Assembly (NCBI RefSeq): GCF_907164555.1
Contig: NZ_CAJQZC010000003.1
Span: forward strand, 310,001-374,000
Length of the DNA: 64,000 nucleotides
Direction of reading: 5' to 3'
From: Paraburkholderia saeva
Lineage (GTDB): Bacteria; Pseudomonadota; Gammaproteobacteria; Burkholderiales; Burkholderiaceae
Below, piece by piece: positions 1 through 9,844 of the stretch. Positions within the stretch are counted from its first letter, which is position 1. Each line of letters starts with the position of its first letter. A program made the translations under genes and the position numbers. The notes beneath the pieces are model-generated. The model was not told where the DNA came from, searched no databases, and saw only the letters and a list, made by a program, of their open reading frames with translations.

Positions 1-1
1 C

Positions 2-316
2 GAAGTCGCACGATGCCGCGAACGTCGCGTAGATATCGCGCGGCGTATCGATGCGCTGGTCGCGGATGCGGTCATCGTGCTGCCGACCACGCCGCTCGCG
101 CTGTTAAAGAAAGATTCGCCCAGCGAGCGTATCGCCAGCTTCTACCGCGACGCGCTGACGATGGACTCGATCGCCGCGCTGGCCGGTTTGCCGCAGGTCA
201 CGGTGCCTCTCGCGGATGAACGCGACCGGCCGCTGGCGCTCTCGCTGATCGGGCCGCGCGGCAGCGACCGCACGCTGATCGCGCTTGCGCGCCGGCTTTT
301 TCCTTCTGTCGAATAA
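2..316 (+). CDS. Amidase signature family protein, C-terminal fragment (5' end outside window)
   Basis: The reading frame is open from the first bases and ends at TAA 314-316, so only about the last 104 residues are present. The visible part has the amidase C-terminal pattern: a VLPTTPL strand, then IAALAGLPQVTVPL and LSLIGPRGSDRTLIALARRLF, which form the end of the amidase-signature fold. The Lys-Ser-Ser triad lies upstream, outside the window, so the substrate cannot be judged. Only 10 bases separate it from the AtzG-like gene, so it is probably the preceding gene of the same operon and may act on a related carbamoyl or amide compound (inference). Confidence 0.85.
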   Translation, partial: EVARCRERRVDIARRIDALVADAVIVLPTTPLALLKKDSPSERIASFYRDALTMDSIAALAGLPQVTVPLADERDRPLALSLIGPRGSDRTLIALARRLFPSVE

Positions 317-326
317 CGGTGAGCCC

Positions 327-539
327 ATGTCCGACGATTCCCCAAAAACCCATACGATCGACGCCGACACGCGCACGGCCTACGTCGAAGCCGCGTTGAA
401 GCTGCATTTCCAGACGCTTCCCGAAGGTGCGGAGGCCCGCGTGCAGGCGCAGTTCGCGCGCATCGCGATGCTTGCTGTGCCGGTGCTCGCGTTCCCGCTG
501 AACGCAGACGACGAACCCGCTCCGGTGTTCCGCGCATGA
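327..539 (+). CDS. AtzG-like (DUF4089) small subunit
   Basis: A 70-residue protein (MSDDSPKTHT...) of the DUF4089/AtzG type. AtzG is a GatC-like partner that wraps AtzE in the 1-carboxybiuret hydrolase of Pseudomonas sp. ADP (established for that system). The open frame extends upstream to about 285, but the ATG at 327 is chosen because it begins after the upstream stop codon and gives the family's usual length. Its stop overlaps the AtzE start by four bases (ATGA at 536-539), so translation is coupled to the partner and a stoichiometric complex is likely. The C-terminal half (VQAQFARIAMLAVPVLAFPL) fits the helical GatC-like wrap. Confidence 0.8.
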   Translation: MSDDSPKTHTIDADTRTAYVEAALKLHFQTLPEGAEARVQAQFARIAMLAVPVLAFPLNADDEPAPVFRA

Positions 540-1981
540 CCGACGCCCGTGCCTCCCGCTTCCCCGTTACCGCGACCGGGATCGCGCGCGCTTATGCGCG
601 CGGCGAATTCACTTCTCGCGAACTCGTCGCCGATACGTTCAGCCGCATCGAAACCGGCGATCCGTACGTAAACGCGTTCACTGACCTCACCGTCGAGCGC
701 GCGCTCGAAGAAGCCGGCCAGCTCGACGCCCGCCGCGCGCGCGGCGAAACCTTGCCGCCGCTCGCGGGTGTCCCGTACGCCGCGAAGAACCTGTTCGACA
801 TCGCGGGGCTCACGACGCTCGCCGGCTCGCGTGTGCTCGCCGGCAATCCGCCCGCAAGCGCCGATTCCACCCTCGTGCGCCGCATGCGGGAGGGCGGCGC
901 AATTATGGTCGGCGCGCTGAACATGGACGAATTCGCGTACGGCTTCACGACCGAAAACCATCATGCGGGCGTGTGCCGCAATCCGCACGACCTGTCGCGC
1001 ACGGCGGGCGGTTCGTCGGGTGGCAGCGCGGCGGCGGTGGCAGCGGGCTTCGTGCCGGTCACGCTCGGCACCGATACGAATGGCTCGGTGCGCGTGCCTG
1101 CGTCGATGTGTGGCGTGTTCGGTGTGAAGCCGACGTTCGGCCGGCTTTCGCGCTATGGCACGTTCCCGTTCGTCGCGAGCATCGATCATATGGGCGCGTT
1201 CGCACGCACCGTCGGCGATCTCGCGCTCACGTACGACGCGCTACAGTTCGTCGATCCGCTCGACGCCGCGTGTTCGGCGCGCGCCATCGAGCCGGTGAGC
1301 AATGCAAAGCCCGCGCGCACGTTACGCATTGCGCGCCTTGACGGCTACTTCGACGATCACGCCAGTGACGATGCACGCGGTGTCGCACTCGCGGCCGCAC
1401 GGGCGCTCGACGCCACCGAAACCGCCGCATTCCCGAACGCCGAGGCGTCACGCAGCGCCGCGTTTCTGATCACGGCGGCCGAAGGCGGCCAGCTGCATCT
1501 GCCGACGCTACGCACGCGTTACGACGAACACGAGCCGCTCTCCCGAGACCGGCTGATTGCGGGCGCGTTGCTCCCCGCCGCGTGGCTGCTGCACGCACAG
1601 CGCGTGCGCGCCGTGCTGCAACGGCGCGTGCTTGAACTTTTCGAGCGTTACGACGTGCTGATCGCGCCGGCCACGCCCGTGGTCGCGCCACGCGTCGGCG
1701 AAGAGTTCATGGAGATCAACGGCCAGCGGCTTGCCACGCGTCCGAATCTGGGTCTCCTCACGCAGCCGGTGTCGTGTCTTGGTCTGCCGGTCGTCGCGGT
1801 GCCGATGCGCGCGGCGAGCGGCCTGCCGCTTGCCGTGCAGCTGATCGCGCCACCGTGGCGCGAGGATCTGGCGTTCGACGCCGCGCGCCGTCTCGAAGCG
1901 GCGCAGATGTCGTACTGTCCGCCGGCGCTGTTGTTCGCCGGTCTGCCGTTGCCTGCCGCTTCCTCTGGAATCCGACGATGA
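536..1981 (+). CDS. atzE: AtzE-family amidohydrolase (1-carboxybiuret hydrolase-like)
   Basis: A 481-residue amidase-signature enzyme. The triad is visible as K84 (YAAKNLFD), cis-Ser S160 in GGSSGGSAA and nucleophile S184 in [12 protein letters not shown]. In s-triazine degraders, AtzE with AtzG converts 1-carboxybiuret to 1,3-dicarboxyurea. Here the flanking AtzG-like and AtzH-like genes, with ATGA overlaps on both sides, reproduce that module. No cyanuric acid hydrolase (AtzD) or allophanate hydrolase (AtzF) is visible, so the physiological substrate may be another N-carboxylated urea or amide. The length is normal and no damage is seen. The alternative of a generic GatA-like amidase is less likely given the partners. 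Confidence 0.85.
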   Translation: MTDARASRFPVTATGIARAYARGEFTSRELVADTFSRIETGDPYVNAFTDLTVERALEEAGQLDARRARGETLPPLAGVPYAAKNLFDIAGLTTLAGSRVLAGNPPASADSTLVRRMREGGAIMVGALNMDEFAYGFTTENHHAGVCRNPHDLSRTAGGSSGGSAAAVAAGFVPVTLGTDTNGSVRVPASMCGVFGVKPTFGRLSRYGTFPFVASIDHMGAFARTVGDLALTYDALQFVDPLDAACSARAIEPVSNAKPARTLRIARLDGYFDDHASDDARGVALAAARALDATETAAFPNAEASRSAAFLITAAEGGQLHLPTLRTRYDEHEPLSRDRLIAGALLPAAWLLHAQRVRAVLQRRVLELFERYDVLIAPATPVVAPRVGEEFMEINGQRLATRPNLGLLTQPVSCLGLPVVAVPMRAASGLPLAVQLIAPPWREDLAFDAARRLEAAQMSYCPPALLFAGLPLPAASSGIRR

Positions 1982-2370
1982 ATGAAGTCAATCAGCCGCA
2001 TGTGCTGGCCGAAGTCAACGCTGTGTTCGACGCGTATGAAGTGGCGCTCGTCACCAACGACGTCGCCGCGCTCGACGCGCTTTTTCTCGACTCGCCGCAG
2101 ACGTTGCGCTACGGCGCGACCGAAAATCTCTACGGTTACGAGGCGATCCGCGCGTTTCGCGCCGCGCGGCCGGGCAAGGGGCTCGCACGCACGGTGACGG
2201 CGCGTGTGGTCACGACGTACGGCGATGCGTTTGCCGTGACGAACATCGAGTTCCGGCGGCCGGGCGAAGCGCGCATCGGTCGCCAGAGCCAGACGTGGAT
2301 GAAAACCGGCGACGGCTGGAAAGTGGTGTGCGCGCACGTCAGCTGGATGGAACCGGCGCGTGCCGGTTGA
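1978..2370 (+). CDS. AtzH-like (DUF3225, NTF2/SnoaL fold) protein
   Basis: A 130-residue protein starting at ATG 1978, overlapping the AtzE stop by four bases; the open frame extends upstream only as a shadow of AtzE. It has the NTF2-like composition of DUF3225/AtzH ([21 protein letters not shown] near the N-terminus, [20 protein letters not shown] near the C-terminus). AtzH is described as a decarboxylating amidohydrolase that turns 1,3-dicarboxyurea into allophanate. With AtzG and AtzE it would be the third step of the module. The gene ends 16 bases before the stop of the convergent TAXI gene, so the operon ends here. Confidence 0.8.
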   Translation: MNEVNQPHVLAEVNAVFDAYEVALVTNDVAALDALFLDSPQTLRYGATENLYGYEAIRAFRAARPGKGLARTVTARVVTTYGDAFAVTNIEFRRPGEARIGRQSQTWMKTGDGWKVVCAHVSWMEPARAG

Positions 2371-2386
2371 ACGGCACAGTGCGGCG

Positions 2387-3751
2387 CTAGTGCTCGCCGA
2401 AGTCATAACCCGGGCGCCGTTCGCCCGTCAGCCGGTAACGCACGAAGCCGACGTGTTCGCGCAGGACATAGAACGCGTCGGCATGGGCGAGCGGCATCCG
2501 CATACGGTTGATGCTTTCCTCGATGTGATCGAGTTCCTTGAGGAGCGCCGCGCGCTCTTCGCCTGATGCCTTTGCCAGCGCGCCGCGCTCGATCGCGATC
2601 AGCGAACCGTACCAGCGATAGATCCGCGAACGCACGCGCCAGCGATAGAGCGCCGGGATCGTGCGCAACGCGGGAAAGAGCAGCACCAGCGCAGGCAGCA
2701 GGACGACCAGCAACCGGTCGGCGAGGCTCGCAAGCCAGAACGGCAGGGTGCGATAGAAGAAGCTTTTGCCAGAGCGGTAATACCGCACAGCGTCTTCGCT
2801 GATCCGGTATTCGTGTGCGATCGGGCTTGGAAATTCGCCCGCCCGCTGCAACAGGCCCGCCGTGCCGTGAACCTGTTGCGCGGCCTCGATGATGAGATCG
2901 GACACGGCAGGGTGAAGGCTCGAACGCGCGACGATTTCGACGGTCGGGCTGATCAGATGGATGGTGTCGGGTGGAATCTTGTGCCCGAGATCGAGGAGGC
3001 CGGTGGGCAGGTCGATTTCGTTCAGATAAGGAAAGAGGCGCGTGTAAGCCGCCGCTTCGGAAAAGTTCATGACGGAAACGCCCGGCACCTGCATGAGCCG
3101 CAGCATCATCGCGCGCGTGGCCGAGTCGCCGTTGAATATGGCGGCGTCCGCCTGATCCGCGATGACCTGTCGGGCGGCGTCGACGCCGTCCGTCGACAGC
3201 AGCGTCGTGGTGCTGCCCGGCTCGATGCCATTCGCTCTCAGCAGGGCAAGCGAAAGCCGGCGTGTGCCGCTGCCTTCCCGTCCGATCGCAATGCGCTTGC
3301 CCGTCAGTTGCGAAAGCCGGTCGAGGCCCTTGCCCCGATAGAACACGACGACCGGCGCGTAGAACACGCTGCCAAGCGACATCAGCGACGACGTATCCAC
3401 GCCCTGCGCGATGCCGCCCTGCACGAGGGCGACATCGACATGCTGTTTGGGGTCGAGCAGCCGTTCCAGGTTCTGGACCGAGCCATCGGACGTCAGCACC
3501 TTCAGCGTGACGCCGTTGCGCGCGAGAATCTCGCGATATGCCTCGGCGGCGGGCAGCAGCGTGCTGTCCTTCGGCCCCGCGCTCATGACGATCACCTTTG
3601 GCGGCGCAGGATCGACGACCCAGATGAAGAGTCCGAGCGCCAGCGCGCAGAATAGCGTGACGGGTCCCCAGACGAGGAGATGGTCGTGCCACCCCGTCGT
3701 GCCGTGGCGGTAGCGCCGGTGCGGCGGGTCCTGCTCGTGACGCTCGCTCAT
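2387..3751 (-). CDS. TAXI-family TRAP-type solute-binding protein, membrane anchored
   Basis: 454 residues from the ATG at 3751 ([10 protein letters not shown]), preceded by a GGGGAA Shine-Dalgarno; the open frame continues 63 codons upstream but with proline/arginine-rich shadow-like sequence. An N-terminal hydrophobic segment (about residues 26-50, ending [10 protein letters not shown]) is followed by a TAXI periplasmic receptor domain ([20 protein letters not shown], later [15 protein letters not shown], a typical TAXI ligand loop). A second hydrophobic stretch near residues 340-375 ([20 protein letters not shown]) and a cytoplasmic-looking tail follow. Typical TAXI receptors are soluble, so this one appears tethered at both ends. 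No DctQ/DctM membrane subunits adjoin it, so transport or sensing is unproven. Confidence 0.8.
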   Translation of the reverse strand: MSERHEQDPPHRRYRHGTTGWHDHLLVWGPVTLFCALALGLFIWVVDPAPPKVIVMSAGPKDSTLLPAAEAYREILARNGVTLKVLTSDGSVQNLERLLDPKQHVDVALVQGGIAQGVDTSSLMSLGSVFYAPVVVFYRGKGLDRLSQLTGKRIAIGREGSGTRRLSLALLRANGIEPGSTTTLLSTDGVDAARQVIADQADAAIFNGDSATRAMMLRLMQVPGVSVMNFSEAAAYTRLFPYLNEIDLPTGLLDLGHKIPPDTIHLISPTVEIVARSSLHPAVSDLIIEAAQQVHGTAGLLQRAGEFPSPIAHEYRISEDAVRYYRSGKSFFYRTLPFWLASLADRLLVVLLPALVLLFPALRTIPALYRWRVRSRIYRWYGSLIAIERGALAKASGEERAALLKELDHIEESINRMRMPLAHADAFYVLREHVGFVRYRLTGERRPGYDFGEH

Positions 3752-3963
3752 ACGTCGTTCCCCGGAAAGCTGTTGTGGGCCCGCCCGTCGCACCGGCGGC
3801 ACCGCGAAGTGGACGAAAAGCCCGGAATCCTCCCATGACCGCACGCGCGGAATGGCAGCGAGTGCGACGGCGTCATATTGGCGGTCTAGTATGGTCTGGA
3901 AGCTTACCTCGCAAGGCAGTAATCCGGCAGTCCGGTTCACCCCTCTACCCAGGAGATGATTCC

Positions 3964-4785
3964 ATGAGCACGATCACGACGAAAGACGGCACGGAGATTT
4001 TCTACAAGGACTGGGGCACGGGTCGCCCCGTCGTCTTCTCGCACGGATGGCCGCTGACCGCCGACGCGTGGGATGCCCAGATGCTGTTCCTCGTCCAGAA
4101 AGGCTATCGGGTCATCGCGCACGACCGTCGCGGTCATGGGCGCTCCGGCCAGCCGTGGAGCGGCAACGACATGGACACCTACGCGGACGATCTCGCCGCG
4201 CTCATCGTGCATCTGGATCTGAAGGACGCGATGCTCGTCGGCCATTCGACGGGCGGCGGCGAAGTCGCGCATTACATCGGCCGCCACGGCACGATGCGCG
4301 TCGCAAAGGCCGTGCTGATCGGCGCGGTGCCGCCGCTGATGGTGAAAACCGAAGCGCATCCGAAGGGTCTGCCCATGGACGTGTTCGACGGCATCCGCAA
4401 GGGTGTCGTGGACGACCGCTCGCAGTTTTACAAGGATCTCGCGGTGCCGTTTTATGGCTACAACCGGCCGGGCGCGAAGATATCGCAGGGCGTGATCGAC
4501 TCGTTCTGGGCACAGGGCATGGCGGGCTCGATCAGCGGCCAGTACGACTGCATCAAGCAGTTCTCTGAAGTTGACTACACCGAAGACCTGAAAAAGATCG
4601 ATGTGCCCGCGCTCGTGCTGCACGGCGACGACGACCAGATCGTGCCAATCGACGAAGCGGGCCGTCTTTCCGCGAAGATCATCCCGAACGCGACGCTGAA
4701 GGTGTACGAGGGCGGTGCGCACGGCATGTGTACGACGATGGCCGACCGGGTCAACGCCGACCTGCTTGCGTTTCTGGAGTCGTGA
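3964..4785 (+). CDS. Alpha/beta hydrolase, cofactor-free haloperoxidase (arylesterase/perhydrolase) type
   Basis: A 273-residue alpha/beta hydrolase with AGGAG seven bases before the ATG. The Ser-Asp-His triad is visible at S95 (GHSTGG), D224 (GDDDQIVP) and H253 (GAHGMC), with spacing almost identical to the bacterial non-haem chloroperoxidases/aryl esterases (S94/D223/H252 type). [10 protein letters not shown] supplies the oxyanion-hole tryptophan region. The family hydrolyses aryl and short esters and makes peracids with H2O2; halogenation is a side activity, and the native substrate is not predictable. It is transcribed alone, divergently from the TAXI gene. No signal peptide, so cytoplasmic. 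Confidence 0.9.
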   Translation: MSTITTKDGTEIFYKDWGTGRPVVFSHGWPLTADAWDAQMLFLVQKGYRVIAHDRRGHGRSGQPWSGNDMDTYADDLAALIVHLDLKDAMLVGHSTGGGEVAHYIGRHGTMRVAKAVLIGAVPPLMVKTEAHPKGLPMDVFDGIRKGVVDDRSQFYKDLAVPFYGYNRPGAKISQGVIDSFWAQGMAGSISGQYDCIKQFSEVDYTEDLKKIDVPALVLHGDDDQIVPIDEAGRLSAKIIPNATLKVYEGGAHGMCTTMADRVNADLLAFLES

Positions 4786-5050
4786 TGCGGCGTGAGTGAC
4801 GCGGGCTTCCTGACTGCTGCACGCGCAACCCCGTGCGCCCTCGCCGTTCCCTGGCGACGATCTCACGGCGGTTGCGCCGCAGTACGCCCGACCGCACGAT
4901 GTGTCACGTATTGTGCGTTGCACCATTTCCAGTTTTTTCGCGTATAGTGATCGAATTAATGGTGTCTTCCAGACTGCTCGAGGCGCCGCACGGAGCGCCC
5001 CGGCATTTGCCTTTTGCGGGACCATGACGCACAGGCAAGGAGAGATCAGC

Positions 5051-5344
5051 ATGTTCGATGCCGAAATTGCAGCCACACTTTTAAACCGCTGGGATCGCAA
5101 GCCGGCTATGGCCGGGCGCGATACGTACCTCAACCTGTTGCGCGAAGGCAACCTCGACTTCACGCATCAGCAGGGCCGCGTCAGCACAGGTAATCCCACG
5201 TCTGACAGCGAACTCGATATCGAGTCGCTGGTTTTTGTCGACGGTTCGCGCGCCGTGCGAATCAAGGCGTCCGGCCAGGCGCCGGGCTGGACCCGCTGGG
5301 CCGCGCTCGAGCCGCCGTCCGTCCTGGTTCCCGACTTCGCATGA
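5051..5344 (+). CDS. Hypothetical protein, 97 aa
   Basis: I do not recognise a family. The ATG at 5051 is preceded by AAGGAGA at a good distance; the open frame reaches upstream to 4901 but that part reads as non-coding. The product (MFDAEIAATLLNRWDRKPAM...) is acidic, soluble, has no signal peptide or membrane segment, and ends WTRWAALEPPSVLVPDFA. Codon use matches its neighbours. It stands alone between the haloperoxidase gene and the chemotaxis-like operon. The upstream DNA is A+T-richer, with TTGCAC at 4918 and TATAGT at 4943 as a possible but widely spaced promoter. Confidence 0.6.
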   Translation: MFDAEIAATLLNRWDRKPAMAGRDTYLNLLREGNLDFTHQQGRVSTGNPTSDSELDIESLVFVDGSRAVRIKASGQAPGWTRWAALEPPSVLVPDFA

Positions 5345-5526
5345 CCTTCGCGCGGCGTATTGCGCCGCGCCCAGGTTATGTCTTCCAGTACGCCGATGAA
5401 TGTCCCCGCGTCATCGGTTCGTCACATCCCTGCCGAATAATCACCGCGCTCGACCATTCGAAATATCTAAAAGGCGCGCGGTCCTTCAAGTGGACCCGAT
5501 ACGCTGGTTGACCCCGGGGGTTGTAC

Positions 5527-7907
5527 ATGACTATCCGTCATCGCATTACGCTGCTCGTCGTTCTGATGTTCGTCGCGCTTTCGGCCATTGGCGGTTATGC
5601 CGTCTACCAGACAAGGCGCAGCGCCGCCGAAGTCCGTCAGGTGACTGAAGGCGTCGTGCCGGGCACGCTCGCTTCCGCCGATCTCGTCTCGCAGGTCAAG
5701 GATGTGCAACTGGCCACGATGACCCTTGTCTACGCGCCTGATGGCAACGTCGTCGCGCAGGCGCAGGAAGAACTCAAGGCTAAAAAAGCGGCGCTGCAGC
5801 GCGCACTCGCGGTGCAGGACCGCGCGGCCGCGAGCCACGCGCAGAAAGGACTTGTCGCACAGGCGCGCGACAGCGTCGAAAACTACTTCGCGGCGATCAA
5901 CGATACGGCGGCAATGAAAGCCGCCGGCAAGAACGAACTTGCTCAGGCGTTTCTGTTTGCCAACGTCGCGCAGTATCGCGACGAACTCGAAGGCATCGTG
6001 GAAACGCTGCGCGTCGAGAAAAACCGCGAGAAAGACGACGCCATCACCGCGCTCAACGCGACGCTCGCCACCACGACGACGGCGATCGCGATCGTCACGG
6101 GCATCGCCATGCTGTTGCTGACGGCGATCGGCGCGCTGCTGTACCGGCAGATCACGCGACCGCTTAGCCGCATGCAGGGGATGATGAGCGAGATCGCGTC
6201 GAGCCAGGATTTCACCCGCCGCGTGCCAGTTGGGCGCATGGACGAGATCGGTCATTCGATCGTCGCGTTCAACGGCATGATCGCGAAGATCCAGGAAAGC
6301 TCGGCGCTCCTCAAGCAGAAAACCGCCGACATTCAGGCGATGTTGCAGAACATGCAGCAGGGTATTCTGACGGTCGTCGATGGCGCGGTGATTCATGCGG
6401 AGTATTCGGCGTATCTGGAAGCGATCTTCGAAACGCGCGACATCGCCGGCCGCGGTCTGATGGATCTGGTGTTCGCCGACACGGATCTCGGCGCGGACGT
6501 GCTCTCGCAGATCGATGCTGCCGCGCATGCGTGCCTCGGCGAAGACTGTATCAACTTCGCGTTCAACCAGCATCTGCTCGTGAAAGAGATCACGCGCCGC
6601 ATGCCCGATGGCCGCGGGAAGACGCTCGACCTCAGCTGGTCCGCGATCACCGACGACAGCGACACGATCGTGCGGCTGATGCTGTGCGTGCGCGACGTGA
6701 CCGAGTTGCGCAAGCTCGCCGCCCAGGCGAGCGAGCAGCAGCGCCGGCTCGAAATGATCGGCGAAATTCTCGCGGTCAGCGAAGAGAAATTCCAGCGGTT
6801 CATCGAGAGTTCTTCGGGTTTTGTCAGCGAGAACGAACGGATCATCCGCAAGCATTCGCAGGCCGACGGCGCGGCGCTTGCCGAACTGTTCCGCAATATG
6901 CACACGATCAAGGGCAGCGCGCGCACGTACAACCTGCAGTATCTGACCAACGTCGTGCACGAAACGGAACAGCGCTACCACGAACTGCGCGAGGCCGACG
7001 CCGGTCACGCGTGGGATCAGGACGACCTGATGCAGGAACTCGCACGCGTGCGCGAAGCGATCGAAAGTTACGCGACGATCAATGAAGTCAGTCTCGGGCG
7101 CAAGGGTGCGGCGCGTGGCGGTCACGTCGAACACTATCTGATGGTTGATCGCGCGCACATCCGCGAAAGTCTGCATCTGCTGGAAACGGCGAACGTCGCG
7201 AATCACGATGAACTCGTCGCCATGCGCGATGCGGTGCACCGGACGTTGCGTCTGGTGGGAACGGAGAGCGTCGGCGAAGCGCTTGCGGGCGTGCTCGAAT
7301 CGTTGCCTTCGCTGCGCAGGAGCTGGGCAAGGCAGCGCCCGAAGTGCGTATCGCCGATAACGGCTACCGTCTGCGCGGCCATGCTGCGGGCACATTGCGC
7401 AACGTCTTCATGCATCTGCTGCGCAATTCGATCGACCACGGTATTGAAGGCGGCGACGAGCGCGTCGCGAACGGCAAGCCGGCGGCGGGTGTGATCGACA
7501 TCGAAGTGGGCGTCGACAACAGCCTGCTGCAGGTCACGTTGAGCGACGACGGACGCGGTCTCGCACTCGCGCGTATCCGCGGTATTGCGATCGGGCGCGG
7601 CTGGATCGGCCCCGACGAAAAGCTGGACGACCACGCGATCGCGCAACTGATTTTCCGGCCCGGGTTCTCGACGGCGCACACGATCACCGAAGTGTCGGGA
7701 CGTGGCGTTGGTATGGACGCGGTGCGCGATTTCCTTGCGCGCGAGCACGGCCGCATCGAGCTGCATTTCACCGACGATCATCACGGCGCCGACTTCCGTC
7801 AGTTTCAGACGGTTGTCTGTCTGCCGGACAGCGAGGCCGTCGACAGCCTCGGCACGGACGCGCGTCGCGACGTCAACGCGTCGCAGACGGGTGCGTTTGC
7901 CGGCTGA
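5527..7907 (+). pseudogene. Membrane CheA-like histidine kinase (TM-HAMP-PAS-HPt-HATPase) interrupted by an apparent -1 frameshift near 7314
   Basis: Two frames together encode one kinase of about 793 residues. Frame one (from ATG 5527, MTIRHRITLL) gives transmembrane helices near residues 8-28 and 184-206 flanking a periplasmic helical domain, a HAMP linker (about 207-260), a PAS-like region (about 275-395) and an HPt domain with phospho-acceptor H459 in MHTIKGSART. At 7312-7314 the coding sense moves to the next frame, where AQELGKAAPEVRIADNG continues into an ATPase domain with N box HLLRNSIDHG, G1 DDGRGL and G2 GRGVGMDAV. Adding one base (CTG-GCG instead of CTGCG) restores continuity. Left as is, the kinase loses its ATPase domain after about residue 595 and runs into junk to 7494. 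There is no CheW-like domain. It heads the operon with the MCP-like, CheX-like and CheY-like genes. Confidence 0.85.
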
Positions 7908-7970
7908 GCTGAAACAGTGCTTGCGTGAATTTCTTTCCCATCGCCCGATGGGCATCCAGAAGGACAGGTT

Positions 7971-8705
7971 GTGATTGAACAGTATTGTCTGGCGGCGCTC
8001 GCCGGCGGCGCGGTGACCGGCGTGGCGGCGTTCGCGGCGCATCGTCTTTACAGCGCCCGTGCGCGCAGGCAGCAACGTGCTGAAGCACAGGCGCACATCG
8101 ACGCGCTGACGCAGACGGGCGCCGGGCAGCGCGCGTCGATCGAGCAGGCTGCGCTGGAAAAGCAGCAACTCGAAACGCAGATGACCGCATTACGCGAGCA
8201 GCTCGCGAGCGAGACCGACGCGGCCGAAAGCATCCGCGCATCGATGAACGCGCTCACGGAAGACCGGCATGAATGGGCCGCGCTTGCGCACCAGATTGCA
8301 GGCGAAGCTTCACGGCTGAAGAGTCTTGGCGCGACGTTCGAGCGCTGGCACGAACAGATGATCTCGCTGATGACGCAGAACCAGGACATGCACGCGAAGA
8401 ATCAGGAGCTTTCGTCGATCGTGCGGCACGTAGTGATCGTCTCGCTGAACGCATCGATCGAGGCCGCGCGCGCCGGCACGGCCGGGCGCGGCTTTGCGGT
8501 CGTGGCAAGCGAGGTGCGGGCACTGGCGGCGCGCTCGGAAGAGCTGTCGAAGAGCTATCGCGACAGCCTGCATCGCAGCGACCTCACGACGACCGGCACG
8601 TTTCAGGACATCCAGGCCGGCGGAAAAATGATTACCGCTTCGCTGGGCAGCGTCGCATCGCTCGCAAGCCGGTTCCAGTCCCGCTTCGATCAGGCGCCGA
8701 CGTGA
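7971..8705 (+). CDS. Short MCP-like signalling protein without sensory domain
   Basis: 244 residues from GTG 7971 with AAGGACA upstream. One N-terminal hydrophobic segment ([20 protein letters not shown]) anchors a long coiled coil (about 30-110). This is followed by a shortened methyl-accepting signalling hairpin whose tip is recognisable: [18 protein letters not shown] then [17 protein letters not shown]. There is no periplasmic ligand domain and no HAMP. In ordinary MCPs this tip binds CheA and CheW; here the partner kinase has no CheW domain and no CheW gene is present, so direct contact with the HPt kinase is an inference. Its stop overlaps the next start (GTGA, 8702-8705). Confidence 0.85.
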   Translation: MIEQYCLAALAGGAVTGVAAFAAHRLYSARARRQQRAEAQAHIDALTQTGAGQRASIEQAALEKQQLETQMTALREQLASETDAAESIRASMNALTEDRHEWAALAHQIAGEASRLKSLGATFERWHEQMISLMTQNQDMHAKNQELSSIVRHVVIVSLNASIEAARAGTAGRGFAVVASEVRALAARSEELSKSYRDSLHRSDLTTTGTFQDIQAGGKMITASLGSVASLASRFQSRFDQAPT

Positions 8706-9241
8706 TCAGCCAGCACGCAAAGGAAAGCTTCGAGCGCATCTTTCAGAAGGCGGCCCGCACGCGTCTGCCGGTGGAGGCGGGCGACAGCTGCGAAATCGTC
8801 GCGGCCGGCGAGGGAACTGTCGGGCCCGAGCGCGCGGAAAATGTCGTGGTTCTGACGATTTCGTCGATCGTCTTCAGGATGTTGCTCGTGCTTCATTTCG
8901 ACGAGGACACCACGACGCGCGATTACTTCGTGAGAAACGAAGAGGGCGCGGTGTTTCGCGAAGTGTTTCTCGAGATCTGCAATCTCTGTTGCGGCGCGAT
9001 GAACCAGGAACTGCTGAACTATTTCCCGGACCTCGGCATGTCGACACCCTACGTACTGAGCGCGCATTGCCTGCCGCATCTGGATGAGCTGAAGCCCGGC
9101 TACCTCGCCTCGTTCGCCGTCACGATCAACGGCTCGGTGCGGCTCGGCGCGACGGTCTGCGTGTGCGCGGACGCGCCGCTCGACTTTATCGTCGAGGTGA
9201 ACGCGGTCGAGGAAACCGGCGGCGAACTTGAACTGTTCTGA
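8702..9241 (+). CDS. CheX-like protein (possible CheY phosphatase)
   Basis: 179 residues from GTG 8702, which overlaps the stop of the MCP-like gene; the longer open frame upstream is a shadow of that gene. The CheC/CheX/FliY-type signature E-x2-N is seen at E91 and N94 ([16 protein letters not shown]), the pair that inserts into the CheY active site in CheX. The C-terminal half ([23 protein letters not shown]) fits the alternating beta structure of the fold. Between the MCP-like gene and a CheY gene, its job is most simply dephosphorylation of that CheY. It may bind rather than hydrolyse, as activity cannot be judged from sequence. Confidence 0.75.
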   Translation: MISQHAKESFERIFQKAARTRLPVEAGDSCEIVAAGEGTVGPERAENVVVLTISSIVFRMLLVLHFDEDTTTRDYFVRNEEGAVFREVFLEICNLCCGAMNQELLNYFPDLGMSTPYVLSAHCLPHLDELKPGYLASFAVTINGSVRLGATVCVCADAPLDFIVEVNAVEETGGELELF

Positions 9242-9270
9242 ATTTTGCAACTGAAGTCCCAGGAAACAAT

Positions 9271-9636
9271 ATGTCGAAAATTCTGGTGGTGGACGATTCG
9301 GGCACCGTGCGCGACGAAGTCGCTGGCTTTCTGCGCAAAAACGGGCTGGACGTCGATACGGCCGTCGACGGCAAGGATGGCCTCGCACGCCTGAAGGCAA
9401 GCCCGGGCATCCGGCTCGTGATCAGCGACGTCAACATGCCGAACATGGACGGCCTCACGATGGTCGAGAAGATCCGCAGCGAACTCGCGAACCACACGGT
9501 CAACGTGATCATGCTGACGACGGAAAGCAGCCCCGCTATGAAGGAGCGCGGCAAGGCGGCGGGCGTGAAGGGCTGGATCGTGAAGCCATTCAAGGGCGAC
9601 GCCGTGCTCGAAACGTTCAGGAAGCTGGCGGGCTGA
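9271..9636 (+). CDS. CheY-like single-domain response regulator
   Basis: A 121-residue receiver domain with no output domain and AGGA before the ATG. All key residues are present: acidic pair D8/D9, phospho-acceptor D53 (ISDVNMPNMDG), the threonine switch in MLTTES (T83/T84) and K105 (VKPF). It is the last gene of the chemotaxis-like operon, 29 bases after the CheX-like gene. It presumably receives phosphate from the HPt kinase at 5527. The target could be the flagellar switch or, as often for stand-alone CheY proteins in such operons, something other than motility; nothing in the window decides this. Confidence 0.9.
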   Translation: MSKILVVDDSGTVRDEVAGFLRKNGLDVDTAVDGKDGLARLKASPGIRLVISDVNMPNMDGLTMVEKIRSELANHTVNVIMLTTESSPAMKERGKAAGVKGWIVKPFKGDAVLETFRKLAG

Positions 9637-9844
9637 ATGCGCCGTCAGGAACGGCCCCGAAATCTGCCACCGGCGCCGCTTCCGGAGACGTCATGGATAG
9701 CATGTCGCACCAGATTTCTGCGCGATGTCATGCCTGATGCATGCAATGTGAATCGACCCGTCGCGCACGCGTATCCGGACGCTAGAATGCGTTGATCCGC
9801 GAACGCCGTCGACGCGGTCATCTCCAGGCTCATACAGGATATCC

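Noticed and set aside
380..1189. Long minus-strand open frame opposite atzE
   Set aside because: Arg/Ala/His-rich composition typical of antisense shadow in G+C-rich DNA; the plus strand encodes a complete amidase with catalytic motifs.
4918..4948. TTGCAC and TATAGT as a promoter for the gene at 5051
   Set aside because: The spacer is 19 bases, longer than usual; mentioned in the gene entry but not called.
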